64,000 nucleotides of DNA, taken from positions 1 to 64,000 of the forward strand of contig JALZVU010000020.1 in the NCBI GenBank assembly GCA_023301795.1. Reading direction: 5' to 3'. Under the pieces are notes generated by a model, which searched no databases, was not told the origin of the DNA, and worked only from the letters and a program-made list of their open reading frames with translations. Each line of letters starts with the position of its first letter. Position 1 is the stretch's first letter. Both the position numbers and the translations under genes were made by a program. The stretch is from Granulosicoccus sp. (GTDB lineage Bacteria; Pseudomonadota; Gammaproteobacteria; Granulosicoccales; Granulosicoccaceae). Shown here one piece after another: positions 1 through 8,690 of the stretch.

Positions 1-1
1 T

Positions 2-178
2 AAAGACCAACTGATCCCCACGTTCCAGCCCAGAGATGGCAAGGGCTATCAGAGTGCACGGCGCAAGAACAGCACACCAGCTGAAAAGCGTAAAGGCCGC
101 GGCGCGGGTAGCAACAAAGTGCGCAAAGGACAGATACTTTCGCAGCACACCGGGTTGCCGCCTAGAAGTACCAGCTGA
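2..178 (+). CDS. C-terminal end of an unidentified protein with a basic tail (partial)
   Basis: An open frame runs in from the left edge and stops with TGA at 176-178, leaving 58 residues. The visible part starts with a KDQLIPTFQP-like stretch and becomes very rich in Lys, Arg and Gly (for example EKRKGRGAGSNKVRKGQ), as in disordered basic tails of proteins that bind nucleic acid or membranes. The family cannot be named from this fragment. I prefer this frame to the overlapping frame that starts at 36, because its composition looks like a natural protein tail and it needs no start codon inside the window. It could still be a chance frame. Confidence 0.35.
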   Translation, partial: KDQLIPTFQPRDGKGYQSARRKNSTPAEKRKGRGAGSNKVRKGQILSQHTGLPPRSTS

Positions 179-281
179 TCTGGGGGTTCGGTGCTCCGCG
201 TTGGGCAGGCGTGACGTTCAGTCGGGGTTTTTAGCCTTTATTATTCACGGAACTACCCAACCCTCTCAACAGGATGGTTCG

Positions 282-295
282 TTCCATGAATAGTC
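282..295 (-). repeat. Copy 1 (partial) of a dispersed GACTATTCATG element
   Basis: The minus strand reads GACTATTCATGGAA. This matches the left part of a motif with consensus GACTATTCATGRAYAATCC found in three other intergenic positions in this window (near 8622, 42841 and 44401). Here it lies just past the end of the HDOD gene. Confidence 0.35.
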
Positions 296-323
296 ATGAC
301 TAGACTGAACTCGACTTGGTCGA

Positions 324-1172
324 TCACGCAGCCTTGGCAGTACCACCCACTGCCTCTCTGAGTACCGTACACAGCTCCTCAACATCGGCCTCTGACAACG
401 ACAGCGCAGCTACTTCAGGCATGGAGTACAGATCAACCTGTCCTTGACTGGGCATATCACCCAGCCCTTCAGCCATACACGCGGCTTCAACCAGCCGAAC
501 GATACACAAGACCTTATTGTCTGGATCCACATCCTCAGATCCAAGTTCAAGCAAAATGTCCTTGAAACTGTCGGGCATGTTCCACAATTCCAACAGCGCC
601 ACACCGTGCTTAGCGTTCATTTTTACAAGGGTTGTATTAATCTCCTCTTCCGTTATATCCAGGTTCTCCTTCTCCATCATGCTTTCAATAATGCACAACA
701 GTGAAAGCTTCCCGATATCGTGGAGCAGGCCTGCCACAAACGCCTCATCGGACAGGCCTCGGTAACCTGAATTATTCGCTAACCAGCGAGACCCCAGTGA
801 TACTGCGGATGTGTGCTTCCAAAGGCGTGTCAAACGTCCTTTAAACAAACCACCCGACGCGCTATACAAGCGTTTTTGACTCACCGAGAAAACAATTGAT
901 GCGATCTGCCTGACGCCTAAACGGACAGCCGCCTCTTTCAGACTACCAACAGGTGAGCGTGCTGCAAACAAAGCAGAGTTGGCCAGCCGCAGTAGTTCGG
1001 CTACCAATGCGATATCTTCTTCGAGGATGGCACACAACAAATCGGCATCCAGTTTATTTTCGCGCACTTCCCTATCAATGCGCAGAGCGACCTCATCGAA
1101 AACGGGTAGCTCGACGTCGCCGCCATCAAGCTTAGCCTGAATCAGCGCTTCGAGTGTCGTTTTATCATCCAT
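324..1172 (-). CDS. HDOD domain signalling protein
   Basis: The 282-residue protein is a single HDOD domain, the HD-related output domain found in bacterial signalling proteins, often near cyclic-di-GMP or two-component genes. The fold is recognisable from a helix-rich N-terminal half with an LRLANSALF-like segment and a GLLHDIGKLSLL motif near residues 148-159. The HD pair is retained, although many HDOD proteins have lost it, so hydrolase activity cannot be excluded. I chose the ATG at 1172 because AGGA lies 9 bases upstream. A GTG at 1238 with GGAG 6 bases upstream is a real alternative and would add 22 residues. The gene follows the TolC-type gene in the same direction after 129 bases, so it may be co-transcribed with the secretion operon and help regulate it. 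That link is inference. Confidence 0.85.
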   Translation of the reverse strand: MDDKTTLEALIQAKLDGGDVELPVFDEVALRIDREVRENKLDADLLCAILEEDIALVAELLRLANSALFAARSPVGSLKEAAVRLGVRQIASIVFSVSQKRLYSASGGLFKGRLTRLWKHTSAVSLGSRWLANNSGYRGLSDEAFVAGLLHDIGKLSLLCIIESMMEKENLDITEEEINTTLVKMNAKHGVALLELWNMPDSFKDILLELGSEDVDPDNKVLCIVRLVEAACMAEGLGDMPSQGQVDLYSMPEVAALSLSEADVEELCTVLREAVGGTAKAA

Positions 1173-1301
1173 AACCACTGTTCCTGTTAGTTTGCAGGCC
1201 ACATTAAAGGCCTTTTCACTATGATGTATCGCTGCCACTTACGGCTCCAGCCATATAACGGCTATAAGCCCGCCAAATTTAGTTGTACGCTGCGAACAAC
1301 A

Positions 1302-2672
1302 TCAATATTCTATGGCATAAGCACCTAGGATTTCCGACGTGTGCCCAGAAGCAATCAAGAGCTCAAAATGCTGTTTGAACATCGTTGACTCAACATCATT
1401 TCTCCTGATATTGGCATTGAATAACCGCTCTTCTACGTCGATAAGTTCGATAATATTGATGCTACCCAGTTCAAGGTTTTTCCGGTTCAATCGCTGCAGC
1501 TCTTTGTTAGCATCGATTTCGTCAGACAGCGCACTCAAGGTCAATTTTGATGCAGTGATGGCGTTATAGGCCTGATCAATCGTTCTGAAAACTTCCCTCT
1601 CGAGTTGAGTACGCTCAGCTTCAAGTTCCCTTAATTGTGCTTTAGCGCGACTAACACCTCCGCGTCTATCACCGCCACTGTACAACGTGTAGTTCAGCAA
1701 CAATTTGGCAGCAGCTTTATCGCGCTGTACAGTCGGACCACCTTCATCATCAATAACCGAACCACTGAGCTCAAAATTAAGCGTGGGCAAGAAGCGTCCT
1801 TTTTGGGCGCTCACTCGCAACTGCGTGGCTTCCATGCTCAGACTGTTGGTCACAAAAACACTGTTGTTGGTTGCGCCGCGTTCGAAATATTCAGACAGAG
1901 GGAGAAGATCCGCCGAGGCACCTATAACAGGATCGATTGCCTGGAAGGGCTGAAGCCCGGGGGACAGAAATTCCAATTCGCTAAAAGCATCGTTCTTAGA
2001 CGCTTTGGCAGCACTCGCCAGGCCTTGAGCTGATGCAAGTCGTGCGCGAGCAAAATCAACCTCTATCTTGCTGGCTGCGCCCCCCTCATACATGGCGTTC
2101 AGATCTCCAACCAACTCACTCATCGTATCGGCAAAGAGTGTCGCTTCGTTCAGTTCACGCTCGAAACGCCAGTAATCCAGGTAGTAATCCACGACCTCCA
2201 GAAACAGTTCTTCAACAACTATCTGGGCTTCAGCTTCCGCAGCATCGGTTAATCGTTTACTACGTTCAAACTCTGCTCGCGAAGATCCTCCATCAAATAA
2301 AAGCTGAGTGACACTAAGACGTACATTACTTCCCCTAGTCGTCGCCCTACCTGACTCGACGGAGGGTACCGGATCATTATGTTCTGGACCAATGGAGCCT
2401 GAGACCTCAATCGTCGGAAAACGAAAACTGCCGTTCTGACGGGATAAGTGAGCCGCCTGGTCTATCTTGGCGTCGGCAATATTAATCGACGGATTGTCCA
2501 CCAATGCTTTACCCAACATGCCCTCGAACGATAGCAAGTCAGACTCCGCAGCTTCACTGGCTTGTGCCGTTACCAGCGAAATAAATCCAACAATGCCAAT
2601 CGCCACTGCTATAAATATCCAGCGGGAATGGCTAGCGCTGGAAAGAGGGCAGGAATTTTTCATTAGATTCAT
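1302..2672 (-). CDS. TolC-family outer membrane protein of the type I secretion system
   Basis: The 456-residue protein is an outer-membrane efflux protein of the TolC/LapE/AggA type. It would form the outer-membrane and periplasmic exit duct for the RTX adhesin encoded upstream. The N-terminus has a hydrophobic export segment (about residues 20-38) ending in a TAQA-like cleavage region. The mature protein has the TolC signature of long Ala-, Glu- and Leu-rich helices, NPSINIADAKIDQA near its start and an LNYTLYSGGDRRGG-type segment in the second repeat. Its start ATG overlaps the stop of the MotB-like gene (ATGA), which implies translational coupling. It completes the inner-membrane ABC, periplasmic HlyD and outer-membrane set of this operon. 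Confidence 0.92.
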   Translation of the reverse strand: MNLMKNSCPLSSASHSRWIFIAVAIGIVGFISLVTAQASEAAESDLLSFEGMLGKALVDNPSINIADAKIDQAAHLSRQNGSFRFPTIEVSGSIGPEHNDPVPSVESGRATTRGSNVRLSVTQLLFDGGSSRAEFERSKRLTDAAEAEAQIVVEELFLEVVDYYLDYWRFERELNEATLFADTMSELVGDLNAMYEGGAASKIEVDFARARLASAQGLASAAKASKNDAFSELEFLSPGLQPFQAIDPVIGASADLLPLSEYFERGATNNSVFVTNSLSMEATQLRVSAQKGRFLPTLNFELSGSVIDDEGGPTVQRDKAAAKLLLNYTLYSGGDRRGGVSRAKAQLRELEAERTQLEREVFRTIDQAYNAITASKLTLSALSDEIDANKELQRLNRKNLELGSINIIELIDVEERLFNANIRRNDVESTMFKQHFELLIASGHTSEILGAYAIEY

Positions 2673-3367
2673 TTCAAAACGTTTATCTGAAATCGCGTCC
2701 AGTCGCTTGACTCATCGACCAATTCACTCTCGACTACCTTTAAATCAATATTCTCGCGATTAATAGTGGAATTCAGAAGCGTATTTCTTACGTTTAGCAT
2801 TCTTGCAACGGCAACACGTTTTGCTCGTGTCTGTGTGGCCGCATTTGCCAGCTTGGGTGATGTCAACACAATTTCTATGTTGTCAGCACCATATTTATTA
2901 GTCATCTTCTCGATGAACGCTGCAATTTTCTCTGCACTTTCATCGTTGACTGTTATAGCCCCCGGGTCATGAAAAAGCACAAGGCTTGTCTCATCATCTG
3001 AAGTCACCAGAGATTGATCAGCGGACTGCTCCCCGAATGATTGCGCTGCTTGTGTTTCGTTGGGCGTCTCAACATCTGAGCTTCCTCCATCCTGACTCAA
3101 CGCTTCCTTGGCTGCCTCGATCTCTTTACGCAATTGCTCGTTCTGCTGTTCAAGCTTTGCCACCACGTTACTATCATTTGCCGCCCCGATTTCAAGCGAC
3201 TCAACACCCTGAATTTCTGCCTTGGACTTATAGGTGAGCGTGTAAAAATACAATGCAGCAGCAGTAATCAAGACAAAAAACACGAACATAATGACAACTG
3301 CTGACAGTATGTCTACAAAACCAGGCCAGGCATTGGCCGCCATGTCCGAACTGCCATCAGAACTCAC
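2669..3367 (-). CDS. MotB/SiiA-like inner-membrane protein of the secretion operon
   Basis: The 232-residue protein has one N-terminal membrane helix (about residues 17-42), a middle Glu/Gln-rich coiled stretch and a C-terminal domain with an OmpA/MotB-like alternating pattern, including a TRAKRVAVARML helix. The helix begins AWPGFVDILSAVVIMF. Its Asp19 lines up with the proton-carrying Asp of MotB (ADF...) and of SiiA. The canonical peptidoglycan-binding motif of OmpA is weak. The size is close to Salmonella SiiA (about 210 residues), which works with SiiB as a proton channel beside the SiiE secretion system. The neighbour upstream is a MotA-like gene and the TolC gene overlaps downstream. 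The start is GTG at 3367; an in-frame ATG at 3343 is an alternative. Function in adhesin release or retention is inferred. Confidence 0.75.
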   Translation of the reverse strand: MSSDGSSDMAANAWPGFVDILSAVVIMFVFFVLITAAALYFYTLTYKSKAEIQGVESLEIGAANDSNVVAKLEQQNEQLRKEIEAAKEALSQDGGSSDVETPNETQAAQSFGEQSADQSLVTSDDETSLVLFHDPGAITVNDESAEKIAAFIEKMTNKYGADNIEIVLTSPKLANAATQTRAKRVAVARMLNVRNTLLNSTINRENIDLKVVESELVDESSDWTRFQINVLK

Positions 3368-3419
3368 GACTCAACCCTACATCTGACATTTGCGGCATTA
3401 TTTTGTACACAGAAATTTT

Positions 3420-5108
3420 TCATGCGACGTCGGAATCCGGTTCCTGCTTATCATCTTTACGACGTCCATATGCCTTATCAATTATTTTTGCCAGCTTCTT
3501 AAGCTCTCGCTGCTCTTTGGCAATAAATGGGATAACATCTTTGTTGACGGTACTAGCTATGTTGTCGCCAATAGTCTTTTTCAGAATATCTGACTCTCTC
3601 CTAAACTGATTTTGTAGCTCTGTGTATACTTTTTGATCTCGCTGCGCTGTTCGCTTCTCTGAATTAATGACCAGTTTTTCAAGCCGTTGTATCTGTTCAG
3701 CCAGTTCGTTGACATGCGCTTGATCTTGCCGTGATAACACGGCCATTTTATCGTTGATTCGTGCAAGCGACTTACCTACCCTATCGGACGTTTGCAGAAC
3801 ATGACGCGGTATCTGGTCTTGCAGGGTCGATGATAAATCACTTAGATTATTCACTACATTAGATTGCATGCCGACAAATTCAGTTAGCTGTTTATCCACC
3901 GCTCCCAACTTGTCTCCAATGGATTGTTGACTGGCAACAAGCGACTGTGTAAATTCTGAGTTAAAGGCTGAATCAAGCCGCTGCTGGTGTTCGATCATCG
4001 ACGTCACACCCTCGTTCAAATTCTCCAACGTACCAAACAAGGTGGATTGCTGCTCCATCACCGATTGACTGTGTTGTATCGCTTGTCGGGACGCATCTGC
4101 TGACACCAGAATGGCATCGATTACGCCGCCTAGTTCACGTTGCGTGTTCTGAGAATTCTGAATGAATCCCACTATCCATGACTTCAATTCGGCATCCGCA
4201 ACAGGAGGTGAATTTGGTCCTCGTTTAGCGGCCTTGTTAGCGTGATCCATTCCGGGGATCTGCTCGTCCAGCCAACGACTAAAACTCTCAATGAAGTTAT
4301 CTTGCGCTGTCGATGAGAAGTACTGAAAGGTTCCTACCAGCAATGAGCCGGACAAGCCAAACAACGAGGAACTAAACGCCAGGCCCATACCATCCAGAGG
4401 CTTTGCAAGGCTGGATATAAACCCTGATATACCACCACCATCACCGGAGTCAGATCCAATATTGGCCATACCGGCCATCGCATCACCAACCGCGTCAATC
4501 GTTCCTAATAACCCCAGAAACGTTCCAAGTAGGCCCAGCATAACCAGAAGTCCACTCAGAAACGTCACCTTCCCACGGCCACGATTAATCCGCGCACCGA
4601 CCTTGGACTTAATCATTCGCGCATCGTTGTCATTAACGTTGAGCGAACCAATATTTTTCAGATTATCCAAAAGATTCTGCATATTTTTGCAGTCAAGAAT
4701 GGATGCTTTCTTTTTAAGATCCTTTTGTACTTTATCGAGCTCTTCATCACGTATTCGAAACTGAAGCGTGATTGACTCTAATCGTGCCAGATACAGACCG
4801 GTCATCCACAAGCGAATATTCGCCTCTATCGACATACCAACGCCTATCAACATGATAGTGACGATAAGACCGTTTAGTGGCACATTCGTCAGAAACGCCT
4901 CACTGATGGTAGAGAATCCAACCGTGACCAGCACTACTACGCCCACTACATTCAATATTACTGAAATGGGTACGTATTGAGTGATCGACAGCCGCAGCAG
5001 ATCATGATCATCTTTCAGGTGCAGCCAGCTGACAATGCGTGCTATCAGCGACGGCTTTGATGGTTTAGCCGTTTCGTCTTCTGTAGATGGTGTAGTAGTA
5101 TTTTTCAT
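3420..5108 (-). CDS. MotA/TolQ/ExbB-family proton channel protein with long coiled-coil tail (SiiB-like)
   Basis: The 562-residue protein has four predicted membrane helices (about residues 46-66, 78-98, 183-205 and 240-262). The last two carry the MotA/ExbB signature: a Gly/Leu-rich LLGTFLGLLGTIDAVGDA helix, then a PLDGMGLAFSSSLFGLSGSL helix. A cytoplasmic segment (about 110-180) separates the two helix pairs. The last 260 residues are Gln-rich, coiled-coil-like and end in a charged tail, which is unusual for MotA or ExbB. With the MotB-like product next door it probably forms a proton channel that assists the giant adhesin system, as SiiB/SiiA do. I chose ATG 5108 because a GAGGGAGGGG ribosome site lies 8-10 bases upstream. 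The GTG at 5117 overlaps the hlyD stop but sits too close to that site. Confidence 0.82.
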   Translation of the reverse strand: MKNTTTPSTEDETAKPSKPSLIARIVSWLHLKDDHDLLRLSITQYVPISVILNVVGVVVLVTVGFSTISEAFLTNVPLNGLIVTIMLIGVGMSIEANIRLWMTGLYLARLESITLQFRIRDEELDKVQKDLKKKASILDCKNMQNLLDNLKNIGSLNVNDNDARMIKSKVGARINRGRGKVTFLSGLLVMLGLLGTFLGLLGTIDAVGDAMAGMANIGSDSGDGGGISGFISSLAKPLDGMGLAFSSSLFGLSGSLLVGTFQYFSSTAQDNFIESFSRWLDEQIPGMDHANKAAKRGPNSPPVADAELKSWIVGFIQNSQNTQRELGGVIDAILVSADASRQAIQHSQSVMEQQSTLFGTLENLNEGVTSMIEHQQRLDSAFNSEFTQSLVASQQSIGDKLGAVDKQLTEFVGMQSNVVNNLSDLSSTLQDQIPRHVLQTSDRVGKSLARINDKMAVLSRQDQAHVNELAEQIQRLEKLVINSEKRTAQRDQKVYTELQNQFRRESDILKKTIGDNIASTVNKDVIPFIAKEQRELKKLAKIIDKAYGRRKDDKQEPDSDVA

Positions 5109-5113
5109 AGCGT

Positions 5114-6427
5114 TCACCCCTCCCTCAAGGCTGTTCCTCGAAGTCGCGTAAACGGTTTCAGCAGTGCATCCAGAATGGACACTGTGCCCGTTAATATATT
5201 TATTTCAGCTGTCATTCCTGGCCGTATAATATGGTTATCGTTAAATCGATCTGCATTCAACGCTACCCTGATTTTATAAAACTCTCTGGAATCCGAGTTG
5301 GTAAAGGTATCCGGACTGATATAGGACAAGCTCCCTTCCAAGCCACCGTATACGGCATAGTCGTAGGCACTGATATGCGTCATGGTTTTCAAATCTGGCC
5401 AGACTTTTCCGCGATCCTCTGTCGACATATTGCCTTCCACCACCAGAATTTCTCTGGCCGGTGTAATTTCAGCCAATGGTGCGCCTGGCTGCGATACCCC
5501 ACCCTCAGTATTGACGTATAGCTGGTTAACCTTCCCATCAATGGGAGATACAATCTCTGAGCGCTGCACTTCATCGGATAGCGCCGCAAGACGCTTTTGT
5601 ATGCTGCTCAGAGAAACTTCAACCTCATTGAGCTCACTCTTGACGCTTGATGCATAGCTATTCTCGGCATCCAGAATTTCACTGCCTGCCTGATCCATTT
5701 CTGCTGCCACAATCGGTATCTGCATTTGTGTGTTGTTGCTGCTTGCCTGTAACTTGCGCAAATCCCCTTTCATTTGGAGATAACTGGATTCAGACACCAC
5801 ACCTGAGTCATACAAGTTCTTCTTTATTTGCGCTTGACGCTCAAGAATTGCCAGCTCTGACACCATGTTGTTAACCTTTGATGTAAGCGCTTCGATTTCA
5901 AGTTTTTTCTGCTCTCTCTTGGTTCGAAAACCAATTAGGCGCTCTAGATGTTCCTGGCGTCGTAAACCAAACAATGCCTGTTCTGCTGCAACAAAGTCAG
6001 GTTGTGTTTGCGCAAGATGTGACGAATACACCAGCTCATCAGCTCCATGATCTTCAGCCAGTAAGCGCTCACGGCGGATCATCAAAGAAAGCTGTTGCAA
6101 CTTACCCTCTTGCAGAGTGGTTCGAACGCGAGTGTTCGCAATCTCGAATAAAGGGTCTCCCATTTTGACCTCATCCCCCTCGGCAACCAGTATGCGCATG
6201 ACAATACCGCCTTCCAGATGTTGCACCGTTCGAGAATTACCCGCTGGAACTACTTTCCCTGTTGCCCGTACATGCTGATCAATCTGGGAGAAACCAGACC
6301 AAAGCAACAATGAAATAATTAAAAATACAATCGTTAAGATAGCAACATGTCGCCGCAGTGAGTTGACCGCAGGCGATACCGCCGATCCGTCCAGACTATT
6401 CTCGTAGAAACGTGTTAAATCCTTCAT
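5114..6427 (-). CDS. HlyD-family type I secretion periplasmic adaptor
   Basis: The 437-residue membrane fusion protein links the inner-membrane ABC exporter to the TolC-type duct. It has a short cytoplasmic N-terminus, one membrane helix (about residues 28-47), then a biotinyl/lipoyl-like half domain (GKVVPAGNSRTVQHLEGGIV, followed by VAEGDEVKMGDPLFEI), long coiled-coil hairpin helices (about 110-290) and a beta-barrel region ending with the family's RPGMTAEINI motif. The length is typical of LapC/HlyD-type adaptors. Its ATG overlaps the end of the ABC transporter gene by 4 bases and its stop overlaps the start region of the MotA-like gene, so all are probably translated from one message. Confidence 0.93.
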   Translation of the reverse strand: MKDLTRFYENSLDGSAVSPAVNSLRRHVAILTIVFLIISLLLWSGFSQIDQHVRATGKVVPAGNSRTVQHLEGGIVMRILVAEGDEVKMGDPLFEIANTRVRTTLQEGKLQQLSLMIRRERLLAEDHGADELVYSSHLAQTQPDFVAAEQALFGLRRQEHLERLIGFRTKREQKKLEIEALTSKVNNMVSELAILERQAQIKKNLYDSGVVSESSYLQMKGDLRKLQASSNNTQMQIPIVAAEMDQAGSEILDAENSYASSVKSELNEVEVSLSSIQKRLAALSDEVQRSEIVSPIDGKVNQLYVNTEGGVSQPGAPLAEITPAREILVVEGNMSTEDRGKVWPDLKTMTHISAYDYAVYGGLEGSLSYISPDTFTNSDSREFYKIRVALNADRFNDNHIIRPGMTAEINILTGTVSILDALLKPFTRLRGTALREG

Positions 6428-8535
6428 GCTGCTAACCGTGGCATAACAGCCTCTCTTGCATCATCTGCAACAATTGTCCCTTTATCCATTACGATAACCC
6501 GCTCAGCCAATGGGACCAACGACATTCGATGCGTAACCATTATCAGCGTTCTATTTCTGATAAACGTTTGCATCGAGTTCATAAAGTGTTGTTCCAAAGC
6601 TGAATCCAAGCCGTTAGTGGGTTCATCAAATACGAGTACCTGCGTGTCACGTAGAATTGCCCGGGCGATGGAGATCGCCTGCTTCTGGCCACCTGACAGT
6701 TGGTTTCCGTTTTCACCGATGTCTGTGTCTAACCCACAACCAGCATTGGACAGCACCTTGTCAAGCCCGGACAGCTCTGCAGCATTGGCTATACTCTCAT
6801 CAGAGCAATGCGGTATTCCCAGAATCATGTTCTCGCGCACAGTACCTGCCATAAAAAACGGATGTTGTGGAATCAATGCAATTGTCGAGCGAAGTCTTGC
6901 AGCTGTTAGTACCTTGTAGTCATACTCATCAATGCAGATCTGCCCATCACCGGAAACCAGCGCACCAGCAATCGCCCTGGCCAATGTGCTTTTGCCAGCT
7001 CCTGAGGGTCCAACCAGGCAGATATGTTCGCCCGCCTTCACCGATAGATTCACACCCTTAACAGCAGGCTGAGACTGATTCTGATAGGTGTAACTGAAGT
7101 CTCTGACACTTATAGCGCCTTTCAAAGGCTTACTGGGCACTACGCGACTGTCCGCTAGATCCACCTCTCGCGTGAATAACTCATCAATGGTGCGCAGGCA
7201 ATCACTCGATTGCGACCAGCGCGCTATGACGCTGTGCAAGGCCATAATGGGGGCAATGGTTCTGCTAGCCAGAATGGTGCTGGCCACTAGTCCACCTACA
7301 GTAAGTGATCCATTTTGAATTTGATAGATTCCCACAAAAACAACAAGCACATGGTTTAACTGCATAAGACCGAGCGAGCCATGTTGTCCAAACGAGACCC
7401 AGCGTTGACTCTTGCGGGAAGCCTCCGCCGCTTTATCCGCAGTGGCCTTCCATCGGTTAAGCGAAGAACCTTTAGCGTTAAGCTGCTTCAACGCAATACT
7501 GCCTGATAGCATCTCTACCATCATGGATGATTTTTCCTGCGTAGATTCGAACAACGCCTTGGTTGATCGCCTGACAGGAATCTGCACAAGAACGTTCAAT
7601 GCCAAAATGGCAAACGCGATGCCGATGGGTACAAGGGCCAACGCAGGTGAAATCAGATAGATCACCAATAGAAACAACAAAAAAAATGGAAAATCTACCA
7701 AAGCTGGCACTAAGCGAGTGGCGTAGAAGTCCCTTAGCCCGTGAAGCTCACGAAACAGATTGCAGCGTTCACCCACTGACAAGTGCATATGTTCCTCTTG
7801 AATGCTCAGCATCCGCTGCATGAGCTCACTGTCAAACGTGGTACCCGTTTTAGCTGCAATTCGCTCAAGCGTAGAGGTACGCGCACTCTTGAGCAGCACA
7901 TCAAACAAGATGGCTATACCCACACCAATCGCTAACACGGTCAGTGTAGACATGGCCAAATTCGGCACTACCGAGTCATACACATTCAGTGTGAATAGAG
8001 GTAACGCAATCACCAGCATGTTGATGAATACCGTACACAGAATCACCTCAAAGAAATTCGGTGTATATTTAAGAATCGGCTGCCAGAACCAATCAATCGG
8101 CCGATCCTTGACCATGTGATCAGTGTCAGCTGCTGTAACTGATTGCTTCGGTGTAAGGGTTATGACACGTCCGGTACACCACCTTTCAAGATGTGTGGGG
8201 CGTAATGGCTCAGGCGCTGCACCGGGCAGAACAAAATCAGCCTGGTTATCCTCGCCAGGTAACACCACAGCAAACAAGCCATTGCGAAGCGGCAGAATGA
8301 CAGGCGTACTACTGCATTGCAATTGCTCGGCGCTGGCTTTGACAATGTCTAGTTGGCAGTCAAGATGCTTAGCCACCGCTGGCAGGATGGGAATAGACCA
8401 ACATGCATCCGCACCAGGCAACTCTGCAGCAATGCCTGCCAAATCAGTACGACAATGCTGATACTCGAGCATCATTTCGACGCAGACCCGCAGCGGGTCT
8501 GCAACAGTTGATTCTTCAGCAACTAGCTTAAGCAT
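6424..8535 (-). CDS. Type I secretion permease/ATPase (LapB/HlyB-type)
   Basis: The 703-residue ABC exporter would drive secretion of the adjacent giant RTX protein. Residues 1-130 are a degenerate C39-peptidase-like domain. The catalytic Cys/His arrangement of active C39 domains is not seen, as expected for RTX exporters that recognise an uncleaved C-terminal signal. Six membrane helices follow (about 155-430), then the nucleotide-binding domain with Walker A GPSGAGKST (near 509), signature LSGGQ (near 612), Walker B VLVFDEPT and the MVTHR switch His. The start at 8535 lacks a clear ribosome site. The adhesin stop lies 155 bases upstream on the same strand. The gene leads the tightly overlapped secretion block. 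Confidence 0.93.
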   Translation of the reverse strand: MLKLVAEESTVADPLRVCVEMMLEYQHCRTDLAGIAAELPGADACWSIPILPAVAKHLDCQLDIVKASAEQLQCSSTPVILPLRNGLFAVVLPGEDNQADFVLPGAAPEPLRPTHLERWCTGRVITLTPKQSVTAADTDHMVKDRPIDWFWQPILKYTPNFFEVILCTVFINMLVIALPLFTLNVYDSVVPNLAMSTLTVLAIGVGIAILFDVLLKSARTSTLERIAAKTGTTFDSELMQRMLSIQEEHMHLSVGERCNLFRELHGLRDFYATRLVPALVDFPFFLLFLLVIYLISPALALVPIGIAFAILALNVLVQIPVRRSTKALFESTQEKSSMMVEMLSGSIALKQLNAKGSSLNRWKATADKAAEASRKSQRWVSFGQHGSLGLMQLNHVLVVFVGIYQIQNGSLTVGGLVASTILASRTIAPIMALHSVIARWSQSSDCLRTIDELFTREVDLADSRVVPSKPLKGAISVRDFSYTYQNQSQPAVKGVNLSVKAGEHICLVGPSGAGKSTLARAIAGALVSGDGQICIDEYDYKVLTAARLRSTIALIPQHPFFMAGTVRENMILGIPHCSDESIANAAELSGLDKVLSNAGCGLDTDIGENGNQLSGGQKQAISIARAILRDTQVLVFDEPTNGLDSALEQHFMNSMQTFIRNRTLIMVTHRMSLVPLAERVIVMDKGTIVADDAREAVMPRLAA

Positions 8536-8621
8536 GAAAAGCGGACAAATCCACAGATATCGATGACACTGACATCGCAGACTTCATACCAACTTCTCGC
8601 TGAGTTACATGCTAGCCCCTT

Positions 8622-8640
8622 GACTAATCATGAATAATCC
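8622..8640 (+). repeat. Copy 2 of the dispersed GACTATTCATG element
   Basis: The plus strand reads GACTAATCATGAATAATCC, one base away from the consensus GACTATTCATGRAYAATCC. It lies in the 155-bp gap between the adhesin stop and the ABC exporter start. Confidence 0.4.
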
Positions 8641-8690
8641 AGTCCACCCTGTGAGATAAAGCAAGTTTTTGCAATTACTACATTTTTGCG

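Noticed and set aside
36..293. 85-codon plus-strand frame at the left edge.
   Set aside because: It overlaps a more protein-like frame that enters from the edge, has no ribosome site and shows no recognisable domain.
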